Source: Cymbidium sinense | Taxonomy: Eukaryota; Streptophyta; Magnoliopsida; Asparagales; Orchidaceae | Reading direction: 5' to 3' | Assembly: GCA_021442155.1 (NCBI GenBank) | Contig: CM038221.1 | Location: 28,549,906 to 28,613,905, forward strand | Length of the DNA: 64,000 nucleotides | Shown here: positions 46,351 through 58,324 of the stretch, piece after piece | How the letters are laid out: every line of letters begins with the position of its first letter | Position numbering within the stretch: position 1 is the stretch's first letter | Notes under the pieces: generated by a model | Database searches by the model: none | What the model was told of the DNA's origin: nothing | The model's input: the letters and a program-made list of their open reading frames with translations, nothing else | Translations under genes and position numbers: made by a program

Positions 46351-46920
46351 TCCCAATATCACTTAGTTAATTCTCTGGAGTACAAGTTAAAATATAGGAT
46401 GAATCATGTTAAAATATATGAGGTCCTCATATTAAATGAAATGTCATTTTTATAAGGAATCTTTTAATATTCATGGACGCATGCCTACAAGCTTCTCCAG
46501 CTTATATTATGAGACTTTCGATGGGTTATTGATGAAGAAAGAGAATGATTATTTCATGAAACTATAACCAGAAATAATTAAAGAATAAAATTAAGCTATA
46601 TTAGAAGGAATTATATTTATCATATATATTATGAAAAATAAATAAAGTATTTTTAATTTTTTTTTATCTTCATTAATTTTGTATCATTTAATAGATAATA
46701 TTATATTTCAAATTCGATCGATCAAACAATGTTTACATTTAAATTAGAGATTTTATTTCAAATGCATTCTCAAATGACATTATATTTTCAATAGAAAAGG
46801 TTAAATGATAAAGTTAATTTATAATACAATACACGTGATGCTAAAATGAACACTCCCTAAATTAGCTGAAGGTATAAAAACATCTCGATCAGTCCGTCTC
46901 GTCACAAAAATATTAAAAAA
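46350..46920. other. AT-rich spacer; nothing recognised
   Basis: No frame, repeat or motif that I can name. Confidence 0.5.
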
Positions 46921-46924
46921 AAAA

Positions 46925-47035
46925 AGAAATATATATATATATATATCACATAATTTTTATGTATTAATATATTGAATACTTAAAATGTGATATTTATATC
47001 ATTATTTTTTATTGTAATAATAAATATTTAAATGA

Positions 47036-47066
<31 letters not shown>

Positions 47067-47125
47067 TTAAATATTAGATATATAAATATATAAAAATTAT
47101 ATGCTGGTAAATGCCCCCTTTAAAA
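46925..47125. mobile_element. MITE family M, short copy
   Basis: ATATCACATAATTTTTATGT then ATTAATATATTGAATACTTA at the left mirrors the right end. On the minus strand the right end reads GGGGGCATTTACCAGCATAT then AATTTTTATATATTTATATA. A (TA)n tract precedes the right end, as in the long copy. The extreme left end seems replaced by (TA)n. Confidence 0.65.
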
Positions 47126-47410
47126 AAACAAAAATTTGACGCTCTATTACAAACCAGCTGGTCTGCTTCCCGGGGATCTAACGTAGGCTCCGTTTGTTTA
47201 AGCTTATTTAGTGCTTTTTGCTTTTGAAAGTGGATATATTTTTTTTTTATAAGTATTTGAATACTGATTTTAGCAAACGCCGTTGTAAACTGGAAGGTGC
47301 AACTTTGCCTCTTGCTCTCCCTTCTCACTTGATAATAACATTCTCGATAAACCTTTTCGCCTCCTCGATCCGATCTTGTGCTGTAAGGCGCTATTGAGCA
47401 TCTTCTGGAG

Positions 47411-47601
47411 ATGTCGAAGTACGCCGCCGGCCAAGCTCCCAAGTAAGCATCAGTAAGGATTTTCTCATCGTAGTTGGTTTTCCTTTATTTCTCATGGTTT
47501 CCGCTCGCAGGAGACACATGTTAGACGAGAGTTCTTTGGACCTGGCTGCCGATGGCAAGGGGTTTGTCATGGAGAGCCTACTCGTCGAGCTCGAGGGATA
47601 A
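47411..47601 (+). CDS. Small two-exon reading frame, 40 residues, unknown product
   Basis: ATG at 47,411 opens MSKYAAGQAPK. Exon 1 ends CCCAA|gtaagc at 47,442; exon 2 starts after a pyrimidine-rich CTCGCAG| at 47,511 and continues in frame RHMLDESSLDLAADGKGFVM then ESLLVELEG, stop TAA at 47,599. The 68-bp intron has good plant signals, and the upstream 100 bases look like a 5' UTR. I do not recognise the protein. It may be the 5' end of a longer gene cut short by the stop: GGATAATCAGAAATCC continues to a gcaagt donor-like site at about 47,618. No signal peptide or membrane segment is seen. Confidence 0.5.
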
Positions 47602-48290
47602 TCAGAAATCCAATCAGGCAAGTGTTTTCATCCTTATTCTTCCACTTTTCATTGAATTCTTCTCCCGATGGTTTGCGGTATTGCGGTATTTCTTTGGGAT
47701 TCAGTGGACTAACTTTTTGTTACTGTAATGTCGCACTTTCGATTGATTTCATATTTGATTTTATTCATTTATTTATTAGTTTTCTTTTGTATTGGGCATT
47801 GATGAAGAAGCCTTTTTGAATCGTTTTATTTGGTTGAACTGCTAAGTTGGTTGCACTTCACTCTCTATTACAAAGATAACAAAGTTTAAGTTTGCCATTA
47901 TTGATAGGCAATTAAGTGGCTTTGAAAATTTTCTAGTTCACACTTGGATGTAAGGGTCTCTGAATTATCATAGTAGAAGCTTTAAATACTTCGGAAAAGC
48001 TTTAATTGTTTGGCACAATGAAGTTCCTAAACATGGAATTATGATGAAGTATGATTTAGCTGGAAACTCTGTATGTTCGGGTAGAATTAGTAGTGCCTAT
48101 TAGAAATCTTATGTCGTAAATGCTATCTTAACTGCATATTAGAAATAGGAAAATTCCAAGCACGGCCATTCAAGTATACCAGAGCGTATCCCAATATTTA
48201 GTGGGTTGTGAATTGCAGCAGTGTTTTGTCTTCAATTTTATAGGTTTACATGTTAGCTTTTGTTGGAAGGTATAGAGGATTTGAATGGCA
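47602..48290. other. No clear gene
   Basis: T-rich, intron-like DNA. It may be an intron or the 3' flank of the small gene at 47.4 kb. No further exon was identified. Confidence 0.4.
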
Positions 48291-48304
48291 AGGGGGTCCC
48301 TTTT

Positions 48305-48600
48305 GGGTGAGCAAAAGAGTTAGTTTAGAGTAATGGTTAGGCTGCCTCCGTTATGACCCAAAGATCATTGGTTTGAATCACAAACGGCTCAAAATTCACC
48401 GATCTCTCAATAATTTGAATGAAGAGTATGATTGAAGGTGGTGTAGATGGAATAGTATAAGACACTACCCAGATTTCACCTTCATTTGGTGAGGACTTTG
48501 AGATTGTGTTTCATAGGCAAGCTCCTATAGTTAATTACCCTCCCAATAAGTGAGAGAAAGTTTGATTAAGGCTAGTCATTAGATCGCTAAATGCGTAGCG
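48305..48600 (+). mobile_element. Possible tRNA-derived SINE
   Basis: TAGTTTAGAGTAATGGTTAG (48,321-48,340) resembles a tRNA A box, and GGTTTGAATCA (48,370-48,380) resembles a B box, with about 40 bases between, as in tRNA promoters. The sequence between does not fold as a tRNA by eye, and no poly(A) or clear target repeat was found. The 3' limit is uncertain. Confidence 0.5.
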
Positions 48601-48659
48601 TATAGTAGCAATATGTGGAGTTTCAAAATTTAGATTATGAAATTCATCATTTTAGCTTA

Positions 48660-49565
48660 AACTAGATGGTTGGGGGAATGATAACGTTCCCGATCTAGAT
48701 CCCATGGTTCTATCATCTCTGGCCCGTCCTACTTAGTCGAGGAGGTAATGACCCAACCGACCGAAGGATTCTTATCGAACACATGAGTTACATCGTCAAA
48801 AATTCCTTGTAGACTGGGTGTTTTGTCTGGAAAAGACTTAAGTTTACCTTATACAGAGTTGTTGCTATCAAGTATACCCTATGATTCACAACTCGCGAGA
48901 GCCATTGGGAGCATACGCTACGCCGCCATCGTAATATATTGGACTGACTAAAACCACCCGTCGAGGACTGTAATCGCATCATCGTGGAGCCTATCGGCTT
49001 TACGCAGTGAGGATGACACGCCCCATCGATAAGAGATTGATTGAACATAGTAGAACACTTGATTGAATCATTTTGTGAGGAAGTTTTCTTAATTTGTCAC
49101 CGCCGTTAAACAAATGCGTGGAAGGTGGTAAAATTGAGTTTTGCATTAAACTTTTAATGATAGAATTTCATTTAAGCATTTTTAGATTAATATTTAATTT
49201 GAATTAATTTTTTTTAAAAATAAAATCACATTTTGATGGAAGTGTCCCCTCCGGTTGAAATCACCATTCAACACAACCATCATCGGGATAGTTAATTAAT
49301 TGAATCAAATTTATTTGAAAACTTTAGATTATGTCAACTCTGTTTAGCTCCTAACAGAGGATCAGATCTACTGTCACATGACAAAATTAACCTCTTAGAT
49401 ATTTTACTAAGTTGAAATTCTTATAATAGATTTTTAGTTTTTGTTAACACCCGCCCTAAGACTAAACCGGAAGCAACCCAGCAACATCCTCGACACTTGA
49501 ATTTAAGCATTCAAAGATCATAGTGCATATGTGGTGTATTTAAGAATGCCCTAATTAACTATTCG
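48660..49565 (-). repeat. Dispersed repeat family A, copy 2 (inverted)
   Basis: The complement aligns with 56,225-57,030. On + it shows GGGGGAATGAT..CGTTCCCGATC, ACCCAACCGACCGAAGGATT, CCTTGTAGA.TGGGTGTTTTGTC, GTATACCCTATGATTCACAA and, further on, AAGACTAAACCGG and AATTTAAGCATTCA. TGTTAACACCCGCCC at about 49,443 has the look of a retroelement LTR start, but no matching end was established. Confidence 0.75.
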
Positions 49566-50880
49566 TTGCACGATGTGTTGCAAATCTGATGGGGTATAAT
49601 TCATTCATTTAAAAGCTTACATATATCTTTCAATGCTTAAGTTACGCTACTGAAAATATCATGCTATTATATTTACAAACTCACGTAAACTGAAATGCTT
49701 GAATATTGTATTTACTTGAAAGTGAATGTAAAGTATGAAAATTCAACCACTCGGGGATACTTCAATGAATCAATGGAGTATAATATTCAAGTTTATTCCT
49801 CCTCTTTTTAAAGGTTCTTCATTTAACTTATTTCTTGTTTTCATAAATAAAATAGAATTTTTGCATTTTTATGAAACATTCTTAGATATTTTAAGCTTAC
49901 AAATAGATCAACCCACATTATGAATATATATATATATATATATCTTTTCTATTTTCAATTCAATCTTCGACTCCATATAATTCCTCTATGCAAATGTTTG
50001 TTTTTTTTTAATTAGGTATTACAACCAAAACTTACCAAAACTTTAAGTGCTTGAATTGGAGTTAGTTATGTTATGATGTGCATAGGAAACTCATTCAAAC
50101 TCTCCCACATTCATGTCCCTCCTTTTCCTTTTTGTGAGAGTGAGTCCTTCATCACTCCCTCCAATTTCTATAAATAAGGCCAAGGGGGATCTTACATTTC
50201 ATTCCATTTATTTGAGGAGTTGGAGTGTTTGAAAGAGAAGGAATTTATTTTTATTTTTTTTATTTTTTATGGGCTTTCAATTCTGCTTAGATAAATCTTG
50301 TAAGTACTATTCACCTCTTTTTTTTGATTTAGTGTTTTACTTTTGTACTCATTATATGTTCTTTACCCTTCTCTCTTTTTCTTCTTATTTGACGCTTCTA
50401 ATTTGAATTTAACTTTAGGTTTCTTTGTTTAGTGTTCTTAAGTCGGTTCTTTTTATTCTCCCATTTTTTTCTAAGTCAAAATATTTGACGAAATTGACAG
50501 CATTTCAATTAGAGGGAGCGACATCTAACAGATGTTTGCTTACTCGATATACCCTAATGAGTGTAGCGGTGTCTTTTGATCTACTAATATTTCATCTCTT
50601 TAATAACGGCATGTGAGCTTTCAAACCCAGAAACAAGCATATACATATATCACATCTTTATCCAACATGTTCAGACTGTTTTTTACGCCGTTGTAATGAT
50701 CGAGAGAGCGAGTTAAAGATCTTTGGAGATCAAGAGGAACCCACCTAATGATGTTATCTTGGTTCTGAAGGAAAGGTCGAAAAGATGGAAATGGAATCGA
50801 AATTAAGAGAAGAACCATAATTGTTCTACTGCTAATAGGAAGGGGAGGAGTTTTTGGTTTAGAAGAAAGGAGGGAAGAGA
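49565..50880. other. AT-rich DNA with a promoter-like TATA segment
   Basis: No gene is recognised. CTATAAATAAGGCC near 50,170 is a good TATA-like box followed by a leader-like stretch; a similar TTATAAATAAGAGAG is at about 57,708. A (TA)9 tract lies at about 49,925. Frames of about 63 codons at 49,735 and 50,425 have no domain. Confidence 0.4.
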
Positions 50881-53250
50881 GAGATGCTGGAAACCAGGAG
50901 AAGAATCCGTCTAATGATGGTGTTCCTCTTCGGTTGCGGCAAAAATAAAAGGGAATTTCGGTTTTGAGGAAAATGAAAGAAATTGCGAAGATGAAGAAGA
51001 GAAGAAGAAGAGGGAAGAGGAAGAACTAGAAGGAAGAGAGGACAATGGAAGAAGAGCTTGCCTTTTCGGTTTGGGCAAGGGAAGTGGGAGGAGTGAGCTC
51101 TTACAGAAAAATCCAGAGAGGAAGAGAGCTTGGTTCAGTTTTGAGGAACCAACGTGAGAGACGAGTCCTTTGCCGTTCGGTTTGAAGGGAGAAATCGAGA
51201 GGGGCTTGCGGTTTGTACAAGGGAGAACGGTTGGAGAGGGATTGCGCGGGAGTGGTTGGCCGAGTGGGATTGTGCGTTCGAATGGTGAGATCCGAGCGTG
51301 AAGCTGGTGCAATTGCGTGGAAGAGGGGAGCTCGTGCGGTTGCGTGAAGGGGGTCGAGGGTTCGGAAGAGCGGAATAGTGCTGGACCTGGTCGGGTCATT
51401 TTCGTGAGGGAGAGGGACAAACCAAGTCAGTGGAACGTGTGGTTCACGTGCTTTTTAGGGCTTAATTTGGGTTATTAATATTAAATAAGAATTTTAAATT
51501 AATTTCTTAAACGTTTAATTAAGTTTGATATGAATTTTACACTGACATTAATATAGGGTTAATATATATTGATTAGTTATTAGATATTACGGGCCGATAG
51601 CGTCGTTTCGAATCGGCATTTTGAGTTGGCGACAAATTGGGTCAATTTAGCTCAAATGCGCGTTGTCATTTTCGACATTCAATTTTTGTCGCGAATTTGG
51701 TGAATAGTCTTACTTGATATAATTCGATGTTTCGAAGCTAATGACGCAATCATTTTCATAAACGGATGTCGTTTGGTTTGCACCGGCCCCTCCTGACCTC
51801 GATATGCATGCAGGCGTGTTGACGACTCGATTGCTTGATCGATTGATCATCAAGTTGTGCAATATTTATATTCTGATAAGTTTCGACGTTCTGAACATGA
51901 TGGAGAAGTCCGTTCGTTGATTAGAGGCCATTTGGGTTGATTTTGGCGACGTCTAGTGCACTTCAACCTCGATTTGCGTGCTATCACTTCTGATCATTCG
52001 ACATTTGCACATACTCTTCCGAATTGAACGCGCATAGTCTCATTTGATAGTTTTTGGCATTTCGAAGCTAACGACATGATTAATTTCATGAAAGAAGGTC
52101 GTTTGGATATCGTCGCAGCTTCCCTTCCTCGATATGTGTGTTTGATATTTCGATCGATCGGTTGATCATTAGATTATGCAATATTTATATTACTAATTTC
52201 AATGTTAATGATGATGAAGTCCGTTATTCGATCGGAGGTCATTTAGATTTGTTTTGATGACATCCAGGTGCATTTTGAGCCCGATTTGCTTGATTGCATC
52301 AGAAATTAATTAAATTGACAGGCTTGACTTGACACATATATGGAGGTCAGCACAAAGATATTTTTATCAATTTTAATGTAAGGTGATGTAAATCAATATG
52401 CCTCTAGATCTTGCATTGGTAGTTGGCTAATGCAATATTTATGCCCTTTTTAGTGAGAGATAGAAAGAGGTACTAAGTCAAAGAATAGGTCTTTGAGGCA
52501 TGGCATAGTAGATATAAAGAGTGTAAATGGAGTGAGAAATGATAGAGGAGCAACATTGTAGCAAACGAGAGTGGAGAAGGCTTCATGGAGGATGCGGGGT
52601 TGCTGTACATGCCGTCAGTCAGTCGAGCTCCGTGATGAGCTTCAACGCAAATCGACAAAACATATTCAAAAATTAGTCGAAGTGATCTCTGATCGACGAA
52701 CAGACTCTACCATCGTGTTCAAAATATCAAAATTGATCAGAATAGACATCTTGCATAATTCGACGGTCGATCGATCAACAAGAAGGGTCGTCGATGCGCT
52801 GACACACATATCGAGGTTGAGAAGCCGCTACGTTGCTCAAATGACCTCCCTTTGTGAAATTGATCACTCCCTTAGTATTGAAACATTAAAACCTATCAAA
52901 TGAGATTTCAATTTGGATGGGTATGTCGAATAAAGCGGCGAACGCAAATTTGAGCGAAATTGACTCGATTTATTTGAACCAAACGACATTCGATCATTGA
53001 CAGGCTGTTGCATCAACCTAAAATCGACATATATATTGTCTATGTGATGATGTCGGCGCAAAAATCCAAATTATGGCAAATAAAATAATAAAAATAAATA
53101 AGTCTTATAAATACCTCTCCTAAAATCCTAAACCCTAAATTTTCCTATTCTTCCTCCTGCCACAATCGACAACTCTCTCCCTCTCTCCCGTAAGCCCTCT
53201 CCCTCTTTATCTCTCTCTCTCTCTCTCTCTCTCCCTCTTCCCAGTCCATT
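50880..53250. repeat. Inverted-repeat block 1 (family D)
   Basis: A purine-rich part (50,880-51,420) is followed by two direct ~350-bp D units (about 51,640-51,990 and 51,990-52,330). An inverted D unit (about 52,640-53,060) and a pyrimidine-rich CTCTCTC part (53,150-53,250) follow. D landmarks are a GATAGGTTTTGACGTTTCGA-like phrase, ATCAATTTCATGAA, GGTCGTTTG, CCTCGATATG, TTGATCATCA..TTATGCAATATTTATATT and GAAGTCCGTTCGT. The right arm carries their complements in reverse order. The 169-codon minus-strand frame at 50,911-51,420 is Ser/Pro-rich low-complexity sequence and not a convincing gene. Confidence 0.75.
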
Positions 53251-53273
53251 TCAGAGCCCCGTTCACGATCTGA

Positions 53274-53500
53274 TTGCACGGAGTTTTTCGCAAAATGGCA
53301 TACGCTGTAAAAACACTGTTTGGCATTGTAGCAGACGATCGTTTTCATGCTGGTGCTCATCCCACCTCGTCCAACCTCCTCAGTGGATCTGGCGCTGTAA
53401 CAAAACTGTTTGGCATTGTAGCGGATGATCTGTTTCACGCTACCAGTGTCGCTCCGTCCGCCGTGTCGACCCGCTGTCGTCCGATTTGTCGCCGCCGACC
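53274..53500 (+). repeat. Tandem duplication, about 110 bp, 2 units
   Basis: CTGTTTGGCATTGTAGC.GA, preceded by GCTGTAA.A and followed by CGAT..TTTCA.GCT, occurs at about 53,308-53,350 and 53,390-53,445. Surroundings are GC-richer than the window. Confidence 0.8.
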
Positions 53501-53789
53501 ACTCAACCCTGCTTGATCCATGCCGGCATTCCGCTTCACTGGCGTTCACGCCCGGCCGCCTCAGCGTGACTTCCATTTTCGATCCGTTGCCTTCAAATCG
53601 TTAGCCATCCCACATGACCCATGGCAAGCCCCAGGCCTGTTCCATCCAGGTCAGTCAGGACCGTTCAGGCCGTTCAGACACCCCGACACACCTACCTCGG
53701 CATAAGCTGGCGACCGTGCATGTGGCCATCCTTCCTACCCACCTTGTCGGCCCGTTTTGCAATCCAGAAACCTGGCTTCGTTCAATCCT

Positions 53790-54245
53790 TCCCTGCTCAA
53801 CCCATCCAAATTTCACCATTTTTGCTTCATCGCAATCGGGGGAAGTACATAGTCAAGAGGTGAATTCTTCCTTCGATTTTCGGCGTCCCACTCCCCGTAA
53901 CCCTTTCACTTTTCGCTTCGTCGCAATTGGGGGAAGAACATCGTCAAGAGGCTAATTCCTCCTTGGGTTTCCAGCGCCGCACTCCCCGTAACCCTTCCCC
54001 TTTTCGCTGCTCCGCAATCGGGAGAAGAACATCGTTAAGAGGTGAATTCTTCATTCGGCTTCCGGCGTCGCACTCCCCGTAACCCTTCCACCCACCGCTT
54101 CGGGGGATGAACATCGTCGAGGAATTCTTCTTTCAATTTTGCGTAATCCTTGCTTTAACCTTTCTCCTCGCGCATAAAATCGGGAAGAATATCGTCAAAA
54201 GTCGAATTCTTCTTTTGACTTTCGGCGTTGCACTCCTTGCCTTAC
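53790..54245 (+). repeat. Tandem repeat, about 105 bp, 4-5 units, GC-rich
   Basis: Each unit has CGCAATCGGGGGAAGAACAT, CGTCAAGAGGTGAATTCTTC, then TTTCGGCGTCGCACTCCCCG and TAACCCTT. Units start near 53,829, 53,922, 54,015, 54,095 and 54,177; the last two are shortened or diverged. Reading frames of 60-110 codons here reflect the repeat. Confidence 0.85.
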
Positions 54246-54299
54246 ACTCCCAATTTCCTACCCAACCCCGTTCCTTTGCCAAGCATTGCAACGCGCCGA

Positions 54300-54332
54300 A
54301 AAATGCGTTAGAATATGTGAGATATGTGAATG

Positions 54333-54407
<75 letters not shown>

Positions 54408-55560
54408 TTGTGTTTCAGGTTTGAAGACCTCGTTGTGCTGAGGGCGCGGGGTGAAAAATAGGTGTGGTGTCATACATGCATACCTTCGAAGGCGTCAGAA
54501 GTCACTTGTTAGATGTTGCTCCCCCTAGATGAAGTATTGCCAAAATTTTATCTAATTTTCAGACTTAAAAAAGGGGGGGGGGAATGAATATATATTACAT
54601 TTATATTCTTTCTGGTTTAAAGGCCTTGTTATGTTCAAGAGGGCGTGACGAATGAAAAATCGGTTGTTGTGTCGCAATACATCACTCGCTAAGCTTAAGA
54701 GGGCGAACTGAGTAAGCCAAAACACCCTCGATGACTCAGGGGATGGCCGAGGCTAAATTTTGTTTAAATTCTAGACTTAGAAAAGAAAGGGGAGAATGAA
54801 TATATATTGTATGTCTTCATTCAGATTTAAATGCCTCGTTGTGCTCAAGAGGATGCGATGAGATGAAAAACGGTTCTGATATCACAAGATACCACTCGTA
54901 CATTCAAGAGGAGAGTAAGCGAAATACTCGATCTGAACATGGGGATGACATAAATAAAAAATCAAATCTTTTGACTTAGAAAAAGAGAGGATAAAATGAG
55001 CTAACTTAGGAGCGCTAAGTAGGAAAACCTACAGCTAGTTTTAAAACAAAAAAAGAAAAAAAAGGAGGAGTCTTTAAAGCAAATTTTGAAAAAAATGGAA
55101 CACTCATTTAAAATGCAAGTGAAATTTGGGGGAAGTTAATGTTAAACTCACAAACTTTGGGAGAGAATGAATATATATTGTATGTCTTCATTCAGATTTA
55201 AATGCCTCGTTGTGCTCAAGAGGGCGCGATGAGATAAAAAAGCGGTTGTCAAAAGACTACACTTTCGAGAGGTGTCGAGTAAGCCAAATACTCGATCTGA
55301 CTACATGGGATGACATCGGGAGGCTGCCAAAATTGCATCAAATCTTTTGACTTAGAAAAAAGAGAGGATAAAATGAGCTGACTTAGGAGCACTAAGTAGG
55401 AAAACCTACAGCTAGTTTTAAACAAAAAATGTCAAACAAGAAAAAAGGGAGGGAGTCTTTAAAGCAAATTTTGAAAAAAATGAAACACTCATTTAAAATG
55501 CAAGTGAAATTTGGGGGAAGTTAATATTAAACTCACAAACTTTGGGTAGGCTGATATTAA
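54300..55560 (+). repeat. Tandem repeat with units of about 210-370 bp, 4 units
   Basis: The landmark GAATGAATATATATTGTATG, then TTTAAATGCCTCGTTGTGCT and CAAGAGG.CGCGATGAGAT, occurs at about 54,583, 54,794 and 55,157. A first, altered copy is at about 54,335-54,460. The last two units (54,794-55,156 and 55,157-55,530) are long and very similar; both include AAAACCTACAGCTAGTTTTA and AAATGCAAGTGAAATTTGGG. The end of the array has a further short TTAAACTCACAAACT duplication. Confidence 0.88.
54335..54405. repeat. (TA)n microsatellite, about 34 units
   Basis: Uninterrupted. It occupies the position where sister units of the surrounding tandem repeat have only GAATATATATTG. Confidence 0.96.
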
Positions 55561-56100
55561 ACTCACAAACTCTAACAGTAATTCTCTTTGACTTAAATTG
55601 AAGCGATAAAGTGAGTTCTCTTTTCTTGTAAATTCCTCAAAATTAAGCAAACTTTAATTAGAATTTGGGGGAAACTAATGCTAAACTCATAACAAACTTA
55701 CAATAAACTTACAGTATAAGGAGGAATCCAAATTGGGTTTAATAACTCTTATACGAATATGGAGGTGATTACTATGCTAGCTAATAAGCATGAGTAGGGC
55801 TAAAGCAAAAAATACTGAAGTCGGCATAACTTCTTAAAATTAATGTAAATTCAGCATAATCAAGTAGGGAAAATTACAAAAATTCAATAAGTAAACTAAG
55901 TACCACTAGTGTTTTAAACTACAATCTAAATGAAAATGTCTTCTTCGCCATCGGATATGTAACTTTTTGCACAAGTAGATAGAAGGCGATACTAAACTAA
56001 AATCTACAAAAATCATAGGGTTTACTTCAAAAAAAAAAAGGAATTTCATTCTAATTATGAATTTCAAAATCAACAAAATCACTAATTAAATGAAATTATT
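55560..56100. other. No gene; AT-rich
   Basis: Degenerate phrases such as AACTCATAACAAACTTACAA are seen, but no gene or clear repeat boundary. Confidence 0.45.
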
Positions 56101-57385
56101 TAAGCTATCAACACCTGCATGTGCTCGGACATAGAGATTTCAAGTACAAATTTTAATATCTAAAAATGCTACGTAGGCTAAAATTGAAATTAAATGAAAA
56201 ATCTGAAATCAATCTCATAATTCAAACATAAAATTACCTAAATTCTTAAATACACCCGCATGTGCCCCGACACTGCTGAATGCTTAAATTCATGTGTCTG
56301 AGGATCTTTCGCTGGGATGCTTCGTTAGTCTTGGGGAGTCAGGTTAACAAAACCTAAAAACCTATAATAAGAGTTTTAAATTAGTGAAATATTTGAGAAA
56401 CTGATTCTGTCAGATGATAGTAGATCTAATCCTCTATTAGCAACAGAGTTGACAGGATCTAAAACTCTTAAGAATATTCTAATTAATCAATTTTAAAATA
56501 GCAATATGAAACTACTTAAATAAAACTCTATCATTAAAACTTAGATCAAACTCAATCTATCCACCTTCCATAACTGTTTATCGGGGGTGAAAAATTAAGA
56601 AAACTCTAGCTCACAAAGGAGCCAATGTCAAATCAAGTATTCTATTATGTTCACTCTTAATCTCATCCCGTGGGGCGTGGCGTGTCCTCGGCGTGGCTTG
56701 GCAGAGGATCCACAGATGAAGTAGTTATCGAGTCCTCCCTGGTTTGGTCAGGCTCCATTATATTACGATCACGACCGTAGCCGTATACTTCCAAATGGCT
56801 CTGCCTTTTGAGTTGTGAATCATAGGGTATACTTGATAGGGCAAACAGTTCTATGTCAGCTAAGGTAGACTTAAGACTATCTCCTTAGACAAACACCACC
56901 CACGATCTACAAGGATTTCTTGGACGTGTAACCCATGTGTTACTGATGAGGATCCTTCTATCAGGTTGGGTCGACTACCTCCTCTGACTAAGTAGACTAG
57001 GGATCGCGATTGCCCGGAATGACGGAACTATGGGATCTTGATCGGGCACGTCATCATCCCCCCAACCATCTGGTTTAAGCTTAAATGATGAATTTCATAA
57101 ATCTTAAATTATAAAACTCTACATGCTGCTACTATACGCTACGCATTAAGCGTCCTAACGACTAGCCTTAATCGAAAGTTCTCTCTCACTCATTGAGAGG
57201 GGTAATTAACTATAGGGGCTTGCGCTTATAGGAAACCTGAAACCAGATCTAAAGTTCTCACCAAATGAGAACGAAATATCTAGGTAGTTTCTTATCTACT
57301 ATTCCATCTGCCTTATAAAAATTTCACCGACACTTAAAACACTCTCTTCATCGAAGAGGTCAGTGGTGAATTTTCGGAGCCCACA
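56100..57385 (+). repeat. Dispersed repeat family A, copy 3 (longest)
   Basis: It aligns with 3,120-3,870, the complement of 48,660-49,565, and 62,790-64,000. Landmarks are AAATACACCCGCATGTG, TGCTTAAATTCATGTGTC, TAGTCTTGGG, AACTGTTTATCGGGGGTGAA, CAAACACCACCC and CGAAAGTTCTCTC. No coding frame above 60 codons follows a known family. Confidence 0.78.
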
Positions 57386-57389
57386 ATGA

Positions 57390-57710
57390 TCAAATAATGT
57401 TAGCATCCTTGCATGGAAGTTCATGATAAAGATACAAATACATGTCAAATGTTATTAAGAAAAAATGATAAAAAAAGAAAGTTAATCTCTCCTTAGATCT
57501 ATATTTTTGTCATGTAACATTAAAGAAAAATGACAAAGATGTAAGTGCATGTCATATGTCATTAAGAGATAAATGGAAAAACAAAGTTAGTCTTCTTACA
57601 TGCAAGCTCATGACAAATGACATAAAGGAAAAGAAACTAATGGGATGACACAAGCCCCGTCTTCATTTTTTTATTTACTTTTTTTTTTTGGCCTCATGCT
57701 AAGGGGCTTA
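57390..57710 (+). repeat. Degenerate duplication, about 118 bp apart
   Basis: ATACAAATACATGTCAAATG then TTATTAAG (about 57,431) and ATGTAAGTGCATGTCATATG then TCATTAAG (about 57,539) head two similar stretches ending in a CATG..AAG..CATGAC phrase. Confidence 0.6.
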
Positions 57711-57722
57711 TAAATAAGAGAG
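57703..57722 (+). promoter_or_regulatory. TATA-like box
   Basis: CTTATAAATAAGAGAG stands upstream of a C/T-rich leader-like stretch (57,740-57,780). It is similar in setting to CTATAAATAAGG near 50,170. No downstream gene is evident; it may be a retroelement promoter. Confidence 0.4.
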
Positions 57723-58324
57723 AATCCTTCTCTCATGAGGCTTTACTATCCCACCCACTTCTCTCCTTTTCCTTACAAAGTTCATTGCAAACCTAAGTTT
57801 CATAAGAGGGTGTCCATTCATCTTTCAAAGGAAGAGTCCCCCAACATTCAAATTTGATATTGCCATAACATATCAACTTGTAAGTTATAAATAACTTAAT
57901 GCCTTTTTAAATTTATCCTTTCTCATTTCATATAAATAGGTATATATGTCAATTTTATTTCAAGATTTAGACAAAGAGGAAGCAATCATGTCATAATCAC
58001 ATACTTAGTAATGAAATAAAATTTAAACCATTTGGCACATAAGATATATCTTTTCTTTAAATAAATCACTCAAGTAGCATAAGCATCATTTAGGCAAGAG
58101 CAATGACTTCAACATGAAAAAGCCTATTATACTCATATTTAAATTTTCAGCAGCCTCTCGACGTCATCCCCGCATATGGGGGCTGCTTCGGGAGACTAGG
58201 ACTTCTCACCAGACCAAGAAATGCGTGCATGGTAGGTGTCGTGAGACACTATGACCAAAATTTTATTTGCCCACAATACTAAGAAAGGCGTGCATGGGTT
58301 AACACAACATAGCATTTTTTGCGC

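Noticed and set aside
48305..48400. A functional tRNA gene
   Set aside because: A- and B-box-like sequences are present but no complete cloverleaf (acceptor and anticodon stems) could be drawn.
50911..51420. 169-codon minus-strand frame, Ser/Pro-rich
   Set aside because: Composition is that of a purine-rich tract read on the other strand; poly-Ser runs, no domain, and it lies within inverted-repeat block 1.
53145..53576. 143-codon minus-strand frame
   Set aside because: It covers a (CT)n tract and a tandem duplication; no domain.
54107..54473. Overlapping frames on both strands with Tyr-Ile runs
   Set aside because: Read-through of the (TA)n tract and the GC-rich tandem repeat.
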